DNA of 64,000 nucleotides from Prosthecobacter sp. (lineage in GTDB: Bacteria > Verrucomicrobiota > Verrucomicrobiia > Verrucomicrobiales > Verrucomicrobiaceae): the NCBI GenBank assembly GCA_017853885.1, contig JAFMIR010000004.1:108825-172824 (forward strand), written 5' to 3'. The notes under the pieces are model-generated. The model ran no database searches, was not told the origin of the DNA, and was given only the letters and a program-made list of their open reading frames with translations. Positions 43,616 through 52,372 of the stretch are shown piece after piece. Numbering within the stretch: the stretch's first letter is position 1; the number at the start of each line of letters is the position of its first letter. The position numbers and the translations under genes were made by a program.

Positions 43616-46600
43616 AGCTGTTTTTCGATTTCCTGTCGAGTCGCGATCGGCACGTAGCCGATCTCGAAACCCTTTGGAGGCGTGAGGATGAGCGCGGGAT
43701 CGATGTCCGCCAGCTTGCCGAGATCAGGTGGCGCTAGGTAATCGCGATCCTTCGTCCAAGCGCGATGCAGTTTCTCGACACGTTGCTGCACTTGCTCACG
43801 CTCTTCGGACGTGAGATCGGCATTGAGCATCGCGGGTTGGTCGGCGAAGCGATACCAATAGTAGGTGACCGTGCTGCCATCACCGAGCTTGGCTTTAAAG
43901 GGGCCAGCGACGGGGCCGGGCTGCTTCCAGCAACTGTTCGGGTCTTCGGGCGTCGTGCGTGGCTCTTGTGGCTTTTCTTGAGGCGTTTCAAAGCGGTGCT
44001 GGGTGAGCTTGGTGTCTGCAGGGGCTTGTTTGGCATCGATGACCTGCCACAGCGGCTTGCCGCGAGGATGGGTGCTGAGTTGATAATACTCGGGCAGCAC
44101 GACGAGCGAACCTTCGCGGCGGGTGAGCTGTGCGTTCCATTGATAGCCGAAGCTGATCGGGTTCGGCGTGAAGGAGGTGGCGAAGGCATTCCAAGCGAGC
44201 GGGGTCTTTTCATCGCGCTTCGTGCCCGGCGGGTAGATGCTCCAGTTCGAGCCGCCACCGCTGCGGAAGGTATGAATCGCCGCAGCCTTGGGATTGATCT
44301 TACTATCCGCCGCCACGCCACCATCAAACCATCGCTGTACATCCTCCCACAGCGCTTCTTTTTTATAGGCGGTGAGTCGATGCAACACCGTGGACGTGCC
44401 ATCGGCGCCGATAGGAAAGCGTGTTGGCGCGACGCGAGCCTGCTTGTCGGTCAAAATCGCGGGCACATGCTGCGTCTCCATTTGAATGGGCTTGTTCGGG
44501 CCAGCGGGGCAGGAGTCGAGCAACTTGCCGGTCCACTCGGGATGCTCGATGAGCGCCTGCGACCAGAAAAACGGCGTAAAGAAGGCCACGGGGCCTTTGA
44601 AGTTGGCGGCGCTCAAAAACAGCGTCCAGCACTGGTTACCTGTCGGCAGGTTTTTGCCTGCGGTGGTGCTCTTTGGGTTTGTGAGCGGCAAGGGCAGATA
44701 GCCGTAGCCGAACAATTCTCCGCTCGTGCCTTGCTTGAGGTTCAAACCATCGAGCGGCATGAGCAGCCAAGGGCTGAGCTGCGCCACGCCATACTGCCCG
44801 CGCGGCTTTTCCCAGGTGCCCGCGCCGTAGCCGGGACCGTTCGCGATCACCGAGAAGTTCGGCCCCACGCCGCCCATGATGAACTTCGGCGTGATCGTCG
44901 GAAAATGCGTGTCACGCCACCAGCCGAGCCCGCCCTCGATGTCCGTGTAGCATTTCTCCTTCGGCTTGTCCGCCTCCGACCACTGCGGATGCATCCACGT
45001 CCCGCAAAGCCCCGTCTGAAACCGATGCCCTGGATACGTGCCCACCAGCGGCCATGCCGCCGCATAGAGCGAAAAGCCGCCATTGAACTCCTCCGGCACT
45101 TTTTCAGCTGGCGCGAAGAGATAACCCGCCATTTCGCCTTCGATGATATCTGCTGGTGGCATCACGGCCGACTTCGGCACCAGAGGCGGCCTATATAGAT
45201 AACTCTGCGCCAACACCTCGCCGAGCTTCACCACGCCTGCGGAGTCGAGCACAAGTTTCTCGGGCTGCGGCGGCAAATCGAAGGCTTTGATGTGAATGAA
45301 GGCGTTGTCAGCCGACGCTAAGGCCGCGAGATCGGCGATGATGTCGAGCTGATTAAGCCCTTTTTGATCCGGTGGCGGTTGCTGGCTCACGAACCATTTC
45401 AGCGACGGTCTCGCTAAATCCACGCGACTTCGCGCCACAGTCGATTGCAGCCACTTCGCGGCTTGTTTGCGATAGGGGCCAAAGGCCATGTCATTCTCGC
45501 CCGCGTGATAAAAGATGCCCGCGAGTTCCACGGTGTGGCCTTGGTCCTTCAGCTCCTGCATCGCACTGCGCACGAAAGCGATGAACGCGGGGTAAACATG
45601 CATGTCCTTGGCCGTTGTGCCATCGGGCGTCCAGTCATTCATTTGTGTACCGCTGTGCGTGAACTTCGCGATGGCGATGTTGCCCTTCTCCGTGGCTCGC
45701 AAGGTCTTCGCGAAGCTCAACTCCGGCCCAAAGGTATCGTAGAGGCCAGCGGGGCCGAGCGGCTCCCAGCCCTTCGAGGTCTTGAAACCGCCACCGAGGC
45801 TGTATTTGAAGGCGATTTGCGGATCATCACTCGCCGCCGCTCCGAGTTCTTGTTGGAAGGCACGCTCGCCCTCCATGTTGCGATGTCCGGCGAGCACGAA
45901 GAGCTTCACCGCACTGCCTTTGGCATAGGGCCACGCTTTCAGCGACCGGTCGTGACCGCTTTCAATCCCGAGCGTGCGAAGATACGCGTCCGCATGATTC
46001 ACGCCGTGCTCGAACTGCCCGAGGGTGCCGTAGTGATAGTGCAGGCCTGCCTCGCCGCCGATCTCCACCGCGTCGTGCGATGTGGGCACGTAGTCCACGA
46101 GCGGATCCGCTTCAGCGACGGCTTTTTGAGCTGTGCGGATCGCGAGCATGTTGTCGCGGTTGTCCATGCCCCAGATCGTCTTCGTGCAAAGCTCGCCGAG
46201 GTAGAAGCGCAGGTTCGGCAGTTTCAGATCGCGGCGCCAGCAGGCGATGAAGTTCTTTAAGTTCGCCGCGTAGGCCGGCTTGTAGGCCTTGTCGAACATG
46301 TCGTTCTCCCCCTGATGCCACACGAAGCCCTCGATACGATAAGCGATCTTTTTTCGCTCCAATTCCGCCAGTGACGCACGCACATGCTCGAGCGCCAGCG
46401 GGTAAAGCTTGAAACCGTTCGGCGTGTCCGGATTCCAGTCCTTGCCCAGAGTCGTGCCGCCCGAGGCCACTTTGATGATCGCGATGGGTGCCTCGATGCT
46501 CTGCGACACTTTTTTGGCAAAGCTAAGCTCCGGCCCAAAGTAATCACGTGTCGGCTGCATCGGAATCCAGCCTTCCGATGTCTCCATGTTCTCACGCCCG

Positions 46601-46806
46601 AGCTTGTAGGAAAACAAAACGTCCTTCTGCGGCTGATCCAGCCCCGCAAACGGCGGGAAGCGATTGATGTCCTTCACTCTCGAATGCGTGCCCACCATGT
46701 TCGATTGGCCCGCGAAGATGAAAACGCGCAGCGTCTTGATGTCGGTGTCAGCGCTGCTAGCTGCAATGGGGAGGAATAACAGGGCTACGTGAAAGAGATA
46801 TCTCAT
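43612..46806 (-). CDS. Tandem sialate O-acetylesterase-like (SASA) protein, second domain degenerate
   Basis: 1064 residues, secreted. Domain 1 (about 25-290) is an SGNH/SASA esterase: the nucleophile Ser35 in FIFAGQSNMVG, the GENDMFD block with VWHQ. Domain 2 (about 298-545) repeats the fold (FVLAGHRNMEGERAF, FYHAGENDMAFG) but Arg308 replaces the nucleophilic Ser and the C-terminal His is missing, so it should be inactive. Residues 550-1064 are a third large region I do not recognise, rich in Trp, Gly and Pro. It lies one base after the DUF6288 gene and overlaps sdaA by four. Confidence 0.85.
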   Translation of the reverse strand: MRYLFHVALLFLPIAASSADTDIKTLRVFIFAGQSNMVGTHSRVKDINRFPPFAGLDQPQKDVLFSYKLGRENMETSEGWIPMQPTRDYFGPELSFAKKVSQSIEAPIAIIKVASGGTTLGKDWNPDTPNGFKLYPLALEHVRASLAELERKKIAYRIEGFVWHQGENDMFDKAYKPAYAANLKNFIACWRRDLKLPNLRFYLGELCTKTIWGMDNRDNMLAIRTAQKAVAEADPLVDYVPTSHDAVEIGGEAGLHYHYGTLGQFEHGVNHADAYLRTLGIESGHDRSLKAWPYAKGSAVKLFVLAGHRNMEGERAFQQELGAAASDDPQIAFKYSLGGGFKTSKGWEPLGPAGLYDTFGPELSFAKTLRATEKGNIAIAKFTHSGTQMNDWTPDGTTAKDMHVYPAFIAFVRSAMQELKDQGHTVELAGIFYHAGENDMAFGPYRKQAAKWLQSTVARSRVDLARPSLKWFVSQQPPPDQKGLNQLDIIADLAALASADNAFIHIKAFDLPPQPEKLVLDSAGVVKLGEVLAQSYLYRPPLVPKSAVMPPADIIEGEMAGYLFAPAEKVPEEFNGGFSLYAAAWPLVGTYPGHRFQTGLCGTWMHPQWSEADKPKEKCYTDIEGGLGWWRDTHFPTITPKFIMGGVGPNFSVIANGPGYGAGTWEKPRGQYGVAQLSPWLLMPLDGLNLKQGTSGELFGYGYLPLPLTNPKSTTAGKNLPTGNQCWTLFLSAANFKGPVAFFTPFFWSQALIEHPEWTGKLLDSCPAGPNKPIQMETQHVPAILTDKQARVAPTRFPIGADGTSTVLHRLTAYKKEALWEDVQRWFDGGVAADSKINPKAAAIHTFRSGGGSNWSIYPPGTKRDEKTPLAWNAFATSFTPNPISFGYQWNAQLTRREGSLVVLPEYYQLSTHPRGKPLWQVIDAKQAPADTKLTQHRFETPQEKPQEPRTTPEDPNSCWKQPGPVAGPFKAKLGDGSTVTYYWYRFADQPAMLNADLTSEEREQVQQRVEKLHRAWTKDRDYLAPPDLGKLADIDPALILTPPKGFEIGYVPIATRQEIEKQL

Positions 46807-46807
46807 G

Positions 46808-49216
46808 TTATTGGATGCGAATAAGAGAAGGTGTCGCAGTGCTAGCTTTGATGGCCTTGATCGTATCGCGGACGGAGGTCGCTTTTTGCAAACCGAGTTT
46901 CTTGGGGAAATCAGGCTCTTCGTTCTCGAAATAGTTCGCGATCTTTTCCAACTCGGGAATCACGACTTTAGCTTGCGAGCCGTAGTTCAGCAGGATCTTC
47001 ATGATCTCCGGCGTGCGGATCTGGCTCGCCCACGGGTTTTGCTCACGGGTGTAGCGGGTAAGTGCGGTCATGCCTTCCTCGATGTGGTGCTGGGCCATCA
47101 CGCGCAGGCCTTCGACGCGGATTCCATCGGCAAACATCTCGCCGCTCGGTGCGGGCTTCACGATGGCCTCGTGGATGGCGGGAAGCAGTGGCTTGATTTC
47201 ATCGAGCGATAGCTGGCGATACACCGAGCCGATGCTGCCGCGCGCGCGGCCGTCCTGGTTCTTCAAACCGGCCTGCACGGCCTTGTAGAGCGCGGGACGA
47301 TCCACGCCATCCAGCGATCGGCTGAGCAATCCGTCGCGGTCAAACAGCGCAAAGCTGAGGTAGCGCTGCTGCATGCCGCGCGGATCGTTTTTCTCATCCA
47401 CCTGCGCGAGCAGTTCAAGAAGTTGCGGCACGGTTTTCATCGCAGGCTGACCAATCGCGGCGAGTGCTTCGGCGGCTTTGATACGCAACCAGAGATCGGA
47501 ATGGCTCAAGGTCTTCTGCAAGGCATCGACCGCTGGCGCGGCACGTCCGCGCAGAAAGATAAGGCCCTGGCAGGCACCGTAGCGCGTCTCGAGACTAGGA
47601 GAGGCGAGCATCTCGATCAAAGCAGCGGCGGAGGCGGTTTTGTGCGCACCGTAGGCCATCGCGGCACGCTCGCGCACGATGGGCGACCAGTTTTCCAAGC
47701 GCTGGAGCAGCTCGGCATCGCTCATGGCATCGTAGAGCGTGTTGCGAGCCTTCGTGCTCCAGTCGCGGCCATCGGCGACGATGCCCTTCGCGGTGGTGGC
47801 GTCGAGTTGCGGCACAACGGCAGGCGTTTTGCCGGTAAGATGGATTTTCTTCAATGGCATCGCGTAAGCGAGTAAGTAAGCGCCGGTGCAATCCCAGCCG
47901 TGGTAGCTGTCGTTGCTCTTTTCCGGCGGACCTTGATGTGTGAAGCTGCCGTCCCATTGCCGCGCGAGGTCGAAATACCACGCGCCGAACTCCTTCATCC
48001 ACGCGCCCGTGGCCTGCGGGCCGCTGTGAGCCACGCCGGGCATGGCCCAGAGCAAGTTGAAGAAATTGCCCGTGTGGCCGGTGTCACGCTCGGAGCCGTG
48101 CGAGGCTAGGCACATGCGCGCGAAGAACTCCGCGCCCTTGGCTTCACCTAGCAAATTGAAGAGCACCGATACCATGCCGCACTTGCCGTTGTCCTCATGG
48201 TTCTCGATCCACGGATGATGATCGCCATACGGGATGCATCCTTTGCCAATATAGAAGCGCAACAACCGAGCACTGCGCTCGATGGCATCCGCGACCGCCG
48301 CATCCTTCACGCCTGAGCTACGAGCCAGCTCAAGACCGATGGTGAGCGGGATGCCCGGCGAGTTCATCATACCATAGCCTTTGAGGCGTCCATCTGACTT
48401 CGCAAAATGGTGTCCCCATGAACCGACCGCGCTTTGGCCATTCGCGACCTCCAGCGCTAGACGACGCAGGCCCGACAGCACCGATGCATCACCCGTGGCA
48501 CTCACATACTCACCGAGAAAGATCATCACATAACCGTATTGCCACGGTGCGTAGCTGTCCGTCATGAAACCCGCCGCCCACTGGGCCTCGCGCTTGATCA
48601 AGGGCGCGTAAGCCTTGTCACCGCTGGCCAGCAAGGCCAACGCATTCAACGAACGCGGAATAGCGTTCTCATTGTAACTCGGATCACTCATACGAATCGC
48701 GAGCGTCTTGCAGCTTTGCTCGAGGATGTGTTTTGACTTCGCGCACTCAAACGGAGCCGTGGCCGAGTAACTGCCGAGCACTGGCAGCTTCAAAACAACC
48801 TCCTCCGTCTTTCCTGCACGCCAACGCGTGAGCATCAACTTGCCACCACCCGACTCCGTTTCGGCCAAAGTGAGCGCCTGACCGAATTCCGTGCGCGGAT
48901 CGAAGGAAAACGCTTTTCCACCCACACCAAGGATCACATCACCGATCGCGATGACACCCTCCGCAGGCGACTTCGGCCCCACTTTCGTGATCGCGATCTG
49001 GCGCGCATGACTCGTTGCCATCTTGTCGCAATGCATCCAACCACGCAGCCCCGTGGCACCGAGATTCCAATCATGCTTTGCGTTCTTCGGGATCGTGTCG
49101 CCCTTGGTGAAGTCAGCAGGCGGAGTAGATTCATTGTTGCCTGCGGCAAGGACAAAGCTTGGTGCTGCAAGCAGCGCAATGAGTGAGTTGGGCCATTTCA
49201 TGAAGCGTAGAATCAT
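46808..49216 (-). CDS. Secreted PDZ + toroid + HEAT-repeat protein (DUF6288-like)
   Basis: 802 residues from the ATG that overlaps the upstream SASA stop (ATGA at 49213-49216); it provides a signal peptide (SLIALLAAPSFVLA). A PDZ-like domain (about 60-150: IAITKVGPKSPAEGVIAIGD) is followed by an alpha/alpha-toroid-like region (about 190-500, with GSWGHHF and GHTGNFFNLLWAMPG) and then HEAT repeats (LENWSPIVRERAAMAYGAHK, about 530-690). This fits the DUF6288/HEAT family found in PVC glycan loci. No catalytic activity can be assigned; the toroid resembles terpene-cyclase-like or polysaccharide-lyase folds only generally. Confidence 0.78.
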   Translation of the reverse strand: MILRFMKWPNSLIALLAAPSFVLAAGNNESTPPADFTKGDTIPKNAKHDWNLGATGLRGWMHCDKMATSHARQIAITKVGPKSPAEGVIAIGDVILGVGGKAFSFDPRTEFGQALTLAETESGGGKLMLTRWRAGKTEEVVLKLPVLGSYSATAPFECAKSKHILEQSCKTLAIRMSDPSYNENAIPRSLNALALLASGDKAYAPLIKREAQWAAGFMTDSYAPWQYGYVMIFLGEYVSATGDASVLSGLRRLALEVANGQSAVGSWGHHFAKSDGRLKGYGMMNSPGIPLTIGLELARSSGVKDAAVADAIERSARLLRFYIGKGCIPYGDHHPWIENHEDNGKCGMVSVLFNLLGEAKGAEFFARMCLASHGSERDTGHTGNFFNLLWAMPGVAHSGPQATGAWMKEFGAWYFDLARQWDGSFTHQGPPEKSNDSYHGWDCTGAYLLAYAMPLKKIHLTGKTPAVVPQLDATTAKGIVADGRDWSTKARNTLYDAMSDAELLQRLENWSPIVRERAAMAYGAHKTASAAALIEMLASPSLETRYGACQGLIFLRGRAAPAVDALQKTLSHSDLWLRIKAAEALAAIGQPAMKTVPQLLELLAQVDEKNDPRGMQQRYLSFALFDRDGLLSRSLDGVDRPALYKAVQAGLKNQDGRARGSIGSVYRQLSLDEIKPLLPAIHEAIVKPAPSGEMFADGIRVEGLRVMAQHHIEEGMTALTRYTREQNPWASQIRTPEIMKILLNYGSQAKVVIPELEKIANYFENEEPDFPKKLGLQKATSVRDTIKAIKASTATPSLIRIQ

Positions 49217-50454
49217 TTCTGGATTTGATAAGGCCCGATTAGCGCCTCCGCGAAGGCCTTGCCCATCAGGGCGAAGGTCTTCGCACAGCCGAGGTAATGA
49301 TAGCCGGCATTCGAGGCGCCGCGTTTCCATAGCGTTTCCTCGGCGGGCGTGATGAGCTTCGCTTCGTAGTTTTTCAAATACTCACGCTTCTCGGTCTCGT
49401 TCATGTGGCCATCGGCGTTCGCATGGTCTTTGTGCTTGGAGTTGAGGTAATGACCCATCTGGCGGACCTGCGCGCGCTTTTCGTCGATGGCACTCAGTTC
49501 CTCCGACCAGAACGGCGCGGTGGGCACCGCGAAGACATTGCCTTTAAACTCCGGCATCAAAGCGGGCGCGGTCATGGCCTCGCGGAAGGCGAGGGTGTCC
49601 GTGTTCGCCTTCAAACCGCCCACGCCCATGACGCCGATCACGAAAGGCATTTTCGGCGCACCCAAATCTTGGCGCACATCGCGGATGAAGTGCGCGAGCA
49701 AATCGCTGTAAACCGCAAAGCGCCCCGGCTTGCCACGATCCGGATACGTGTGACCGTCCACCATGTCGTTGAAGCCTTGAAGCCACACGAAGCCAGCGAG
49801 CTCGTAGCCGTCCTGGGCATTGTAGGCCGGACAAACGCGCGTTGGGTCCGCGAGCACACGCTTCACATGTTCGACCATGTAGCGGTAGAAGCGCCCTGTT
49901 TCGCGCTTCTTTTCTTCAAGCCACTGATTCATGTCCTTCGGCACGCCATGGCCGGGAGGGCCGTAGTAGAGCTTCTTTTGGTAGTCGTTGAGTTCATACG
50001 GCCCCGCGCTCGGCGGACGAAACTCCGTGTTCAGGCTCCTGCCGCCCCACGCGGTCTTGATGATGAGAATCGGCTCCTTCAGCGCCGCATCCATCGTGAG
50101 GCCAAAAGTGAACTCAGGGCCGATTTTGCCGTTCGACTTCGTCGCATCGTCGCGTGCGCCATAGCCTGCCGTGAGCTTACCGGTGCCCTCACCATTCGAG
50201 CTGCCGTCGTATTTGCCTGTGTAGTAGGAGATCCAGGTATGATCACACACCCGCGGTTCGCCTTTCTCGTCGCGCATCATCTTCAGTAGTGGCGCGGTCG
50301 TCGGATCATCGTCGATGTAATCAAACGTCTCGATCTTCGCATGGCCCTCCATGTTGGATTGCCCGGCTAGGATGAAGACTTTCAGCGGATTTGCCCTGAC
50401 CTCGACACAACAAAGAGATTCAGTGATCAAGAGAATTGAAAGAAGATGTTTCAT
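49213..50454 (-). CDS. Sialate O-acetylesterase-like (SASA) esterase
   Basis: 413 residues from the ATG at the signal peptide (MKHLLSILLITESLCCV); an in-frame extension upstream lacks any use. One SGNH/SASA domain: nucleophile Ser in VFILAGQSNMEGHAKI, WGGRSL oxyanion block, LAGFVWLQGFNDMVDG where GxND is the third block, and a C-terminal YHYLGCAKTFALMG with the catalytic His in place of the DxxH. It removes O-acetyl or similar esters from glycans outside the cell. Coupled by ATGA overlap to the PDZ/HEAT gene and 63 bases after the peptidase gene. Confidence 0.87.
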   Translation of the reverse strand: MKHLLSILLITESLCCVEVRANPLKVFILAGQSNMEGHAKIETFDYIDDDPTTAPLLKMMRDEKGEPRVCDHTWISYYTGKYDGSSNGEGTGKLTAGYGARDDATKSNGKIGPEFTFGLTMDAALKEPILIIKTAWGGRSLNTEFRPPSAGPYELNDYQKKLYYGPPGHGVPKDMNQWLEEKKRETGRFYRYMVEHVKRVLADPTRVCPAYNAQDGYELAGFVWLQGFNDMVDGHTYPDRGKPGRFAVYSDLLAHFIRDVRQDLGAPKMPFVIGVMGVGGLKANTDTLAFREAMTAPALMPEFKGNVFAVPTAPFWSEELSAIDEKRAQVRQMGHYLNSKHKDHANADGHMNETEKREYLKNYEAKLITPAEETLWKRGASNAGYHYLGCAKTFALMGKAFAEALIGPYQIQK

Positions 50455-50517
50455 CGCGCAGCTGATTGAATGGATTCGTGATAGAGGGTGCGTGTTCGTG
50501 ATCATGTTTTACATCCG

Positions 50518-52242
50518 TTATGGCACTCCCCAGAGCTTCGTGAGCAGCTCAAACATCTCAGGGTCGTATTTTTGGAGTTCGTCTTGGGTGAAGGGGTAGA
50601 AATCATTTTTCGTGAAGAAGGCTTCGGAGCACTCGGCGAAGTATTCTTTAGCGTTGGTCATCGCGTAGGCGCGGTCGAGGCGCTTGCGGCCTTCGCTGTC
50701 CTGACGCTGCACGCGGCCGTAGAGGCCGGCAGCTTTTGCTTTTTGATAGGTGGCTTCGATTTGCGGATGCTCAAAGCCGAGGACACGATCGTGAAACGCG
50801 TGCGCCAGCTCGTGAAGGGCGAAGTTGGGCATGCGACGGGTTTCGGCCTCAAAGATGCGCACGTTGGTGAACTCAACACCTTTGACCATTGAAGGATCGC
50901 GGCCGTTTTCCTTCAACCAGCCGGCCCCGGGATGGTATTCAGCGCGAGGTGGCACTTTCGGATATTCGGGATTGATCCACAGCGGCACCTTTTTCAGTTC
51001 AACGACGGCTTTGGCAGGCACGACGCGCACAATCTCCTCAAGCTGTGCCTGAAGCAGTGGCAGGGCTTTGTTCAGCGCAGTGGTATCGATCTTCGGGCTG
51101 ATGTGCAGCGTCCAGCCGACGAGGTTTAGTGTTTCAGCGGCTTTGTTGGCGGCATCGGATCTCGCACGGGCCTTGGCGCGAATGTGTTTGCGCGCTTTTT
51201 CAAGGTGTGGAGGCCAGTTGAACTTGGGCGCTTGTTTCGGATCGTAGCCTTCGAGATGGCCGGTGAGGCGAGTTTGAGGCTTGGTGTATTTGAGAACGGT
51301 GTCGCCAAAGACCTCGCGACACAGCGCGGCGAGACCAGGATCGTAGTCGAGCAGCTCGACGCGGGTGTTGACGTGATTGTGGTCGTGATCGGGCTCGCGG
51401 TTGTTGTCGAACCAGCTCTGCACACCCTCAGCGAAGTATTCGTGAGGGTTCACGCTGGCGTATTTGCCCTTCCACAGGCCCGCCTTCATCGCGGCGTCGT
51501 AGCTGGCCTTCACACGTGAATCAAAAGTGGCGTCGACATTAATCATGCCGCGCAGGTGGATATTGTGGGCGAGTTCGTGGATGAGGATGTTTTCCGTGCT
51601 GTAGGGATCGCCTTCGTAAGCGAGCAGGTTTTCCTCTGCACACGAGCAGTAGGGATCGGTGAGGCTGCCGCCCATGCCGCGGGCTCGTGCATCGCGAAAA
51701 TCACGAGCACTGAGATTCTCAAAACCCTCCTCCTTCTCCTCCGCGAGCCAGGCCCACTCGGGTTGATCGCAGGTGAACTCGTTGTGCGCGAGGATGCTAA
51801 GCCGTGCGCCACTTTTCACCATCGCCTCGCGCACGTCGGGTCGCTTCGAGAGCATCATGTCGATGATGTAAACGGCCTCCTTCAGCGCATACGGACTGAC
51901 TTTACCCGACGCGACGACGGGAAAGCCGCCTGCACTAGCCTGCTGCGTGTAAAACGCCGGCACGCCACCGACACGAAAGGCCTGCACCCTCACCTCGGCC
52001 GTTACGAAGCTCTCTTTTTTGTCGTCGCGACCCACCACGGCAAAACGATGCCCGAGCGAGGTGCTGATGATCGTATTCTTGCCCGGCGGCACACTGCCAT
52101 TCGGCACTCGCACGCCTTTGTCATTGATCCAAAACACATCCACGACCTGCGTGCCACCATTGATGATCTGGAGTTTCGGCCGGTCCAGCGCGGCGCGCAG
52201 CGGCGTCAGAAGCAACAAGTAGGCAAGGAGAAGGCGAAACAT
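50518..52242 (-). CDS. Secreted protein with VHL-beta-like domain and two HELAHxxH zinc-peptidase domains
   Basis: 574 residues, signal peptide to about residue 18. Residues 22-85 resemble the beta domain of the von Hippel-Lindau protein (VVDVFWINDKGVRVPNGSVP then a Gly-His-Arg-Phe block). Two copies of a zinc-metallopeptidase domain follow: HELAHNIH at 222-229 with downstream Glu in HEYFAEG (268-272), and HELAHAFH at 477-484 with KEYFAEC (533-537). Both keep HExxH and a distal Glu, the gluzincin layout. First gene of the six-gene operon and divergent from a PAS-AraC regulator 130 bases away. Substrate and inhibitor status unknown. Confidence 0.83.
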   Translation of the reverse strand: MFRLLLAYLLLLTPLRAALDRPKLQIINGGTQVVDVFWINDKGVRVPNGSVPPGKNTIISTSLGHRFAVVGRDDKKESFVTAEVRVQAFRVGGVPAFYTQQASAGGFPVVASGKVSPYALKEAVYIIDMMLSKRPDVREAMVKSGARLSILAHNEFTCDQPEWAWLAEEKEEGFENLSARDFRDARARGMGGSLTDPYCSCAEENLLAYEGDPYSTENILIHELAHNIHLRGMINVDATFDSRVKASYDAAMKAGLWKGKYASVNPHEYFAEGVQSWFDNNREPDHDHNHVNTRVELLDYDPGLAALCREVFGDTVLKYTKPQTRLTGHLEGYDPKQAPKFNWPPHLEKARKHIRAKARARSDAANKAAETLNLVGWTLHISPKIDTTALNKALPLLQAQLEEIVRVVPAKAVVELKKVPLWINPEYPKVPPRAEYHPGAGWLKENGRDPSMVKGVEFTNVRIFEAETRRMPNFALHELAHAFHDRVLGFEHPQIEATYQKAKAAGLYGRVQRQDSEGRKRLDRAYAMTNAKEYFAECSEAFFTKNDFYPFTQDELQKYDPEMFELLTKLWGVP

Positions 52243-52269
52243 GAGCTAAATTTGAGGGTGGAAACACGT

Positions 52270-52289
52270 GCTGTCTTGACTGCGACAGC
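52270..52289. promoter_or_regulatory. 20-bp interrupted palindrome upstream of the peptidase operon
   Basis: GCTGTC and GACAGC flank an 8-base centre in the 130-base gap between the divergent peptidase gene and the PAS-AraC regulator. It could be an operator for either; AraC proteins usually prefer direct repeats, so the link to that regulator is weak. Confidence 0.3.
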
Positions 52290-52372
52290 CTGCTGCGACG
52301 TCAAAAGCCGCACAAACGCGAAACGCACTGGAAGGCTTGACCTTGTTGCTCAATGATGAATCCCACTTTTTC

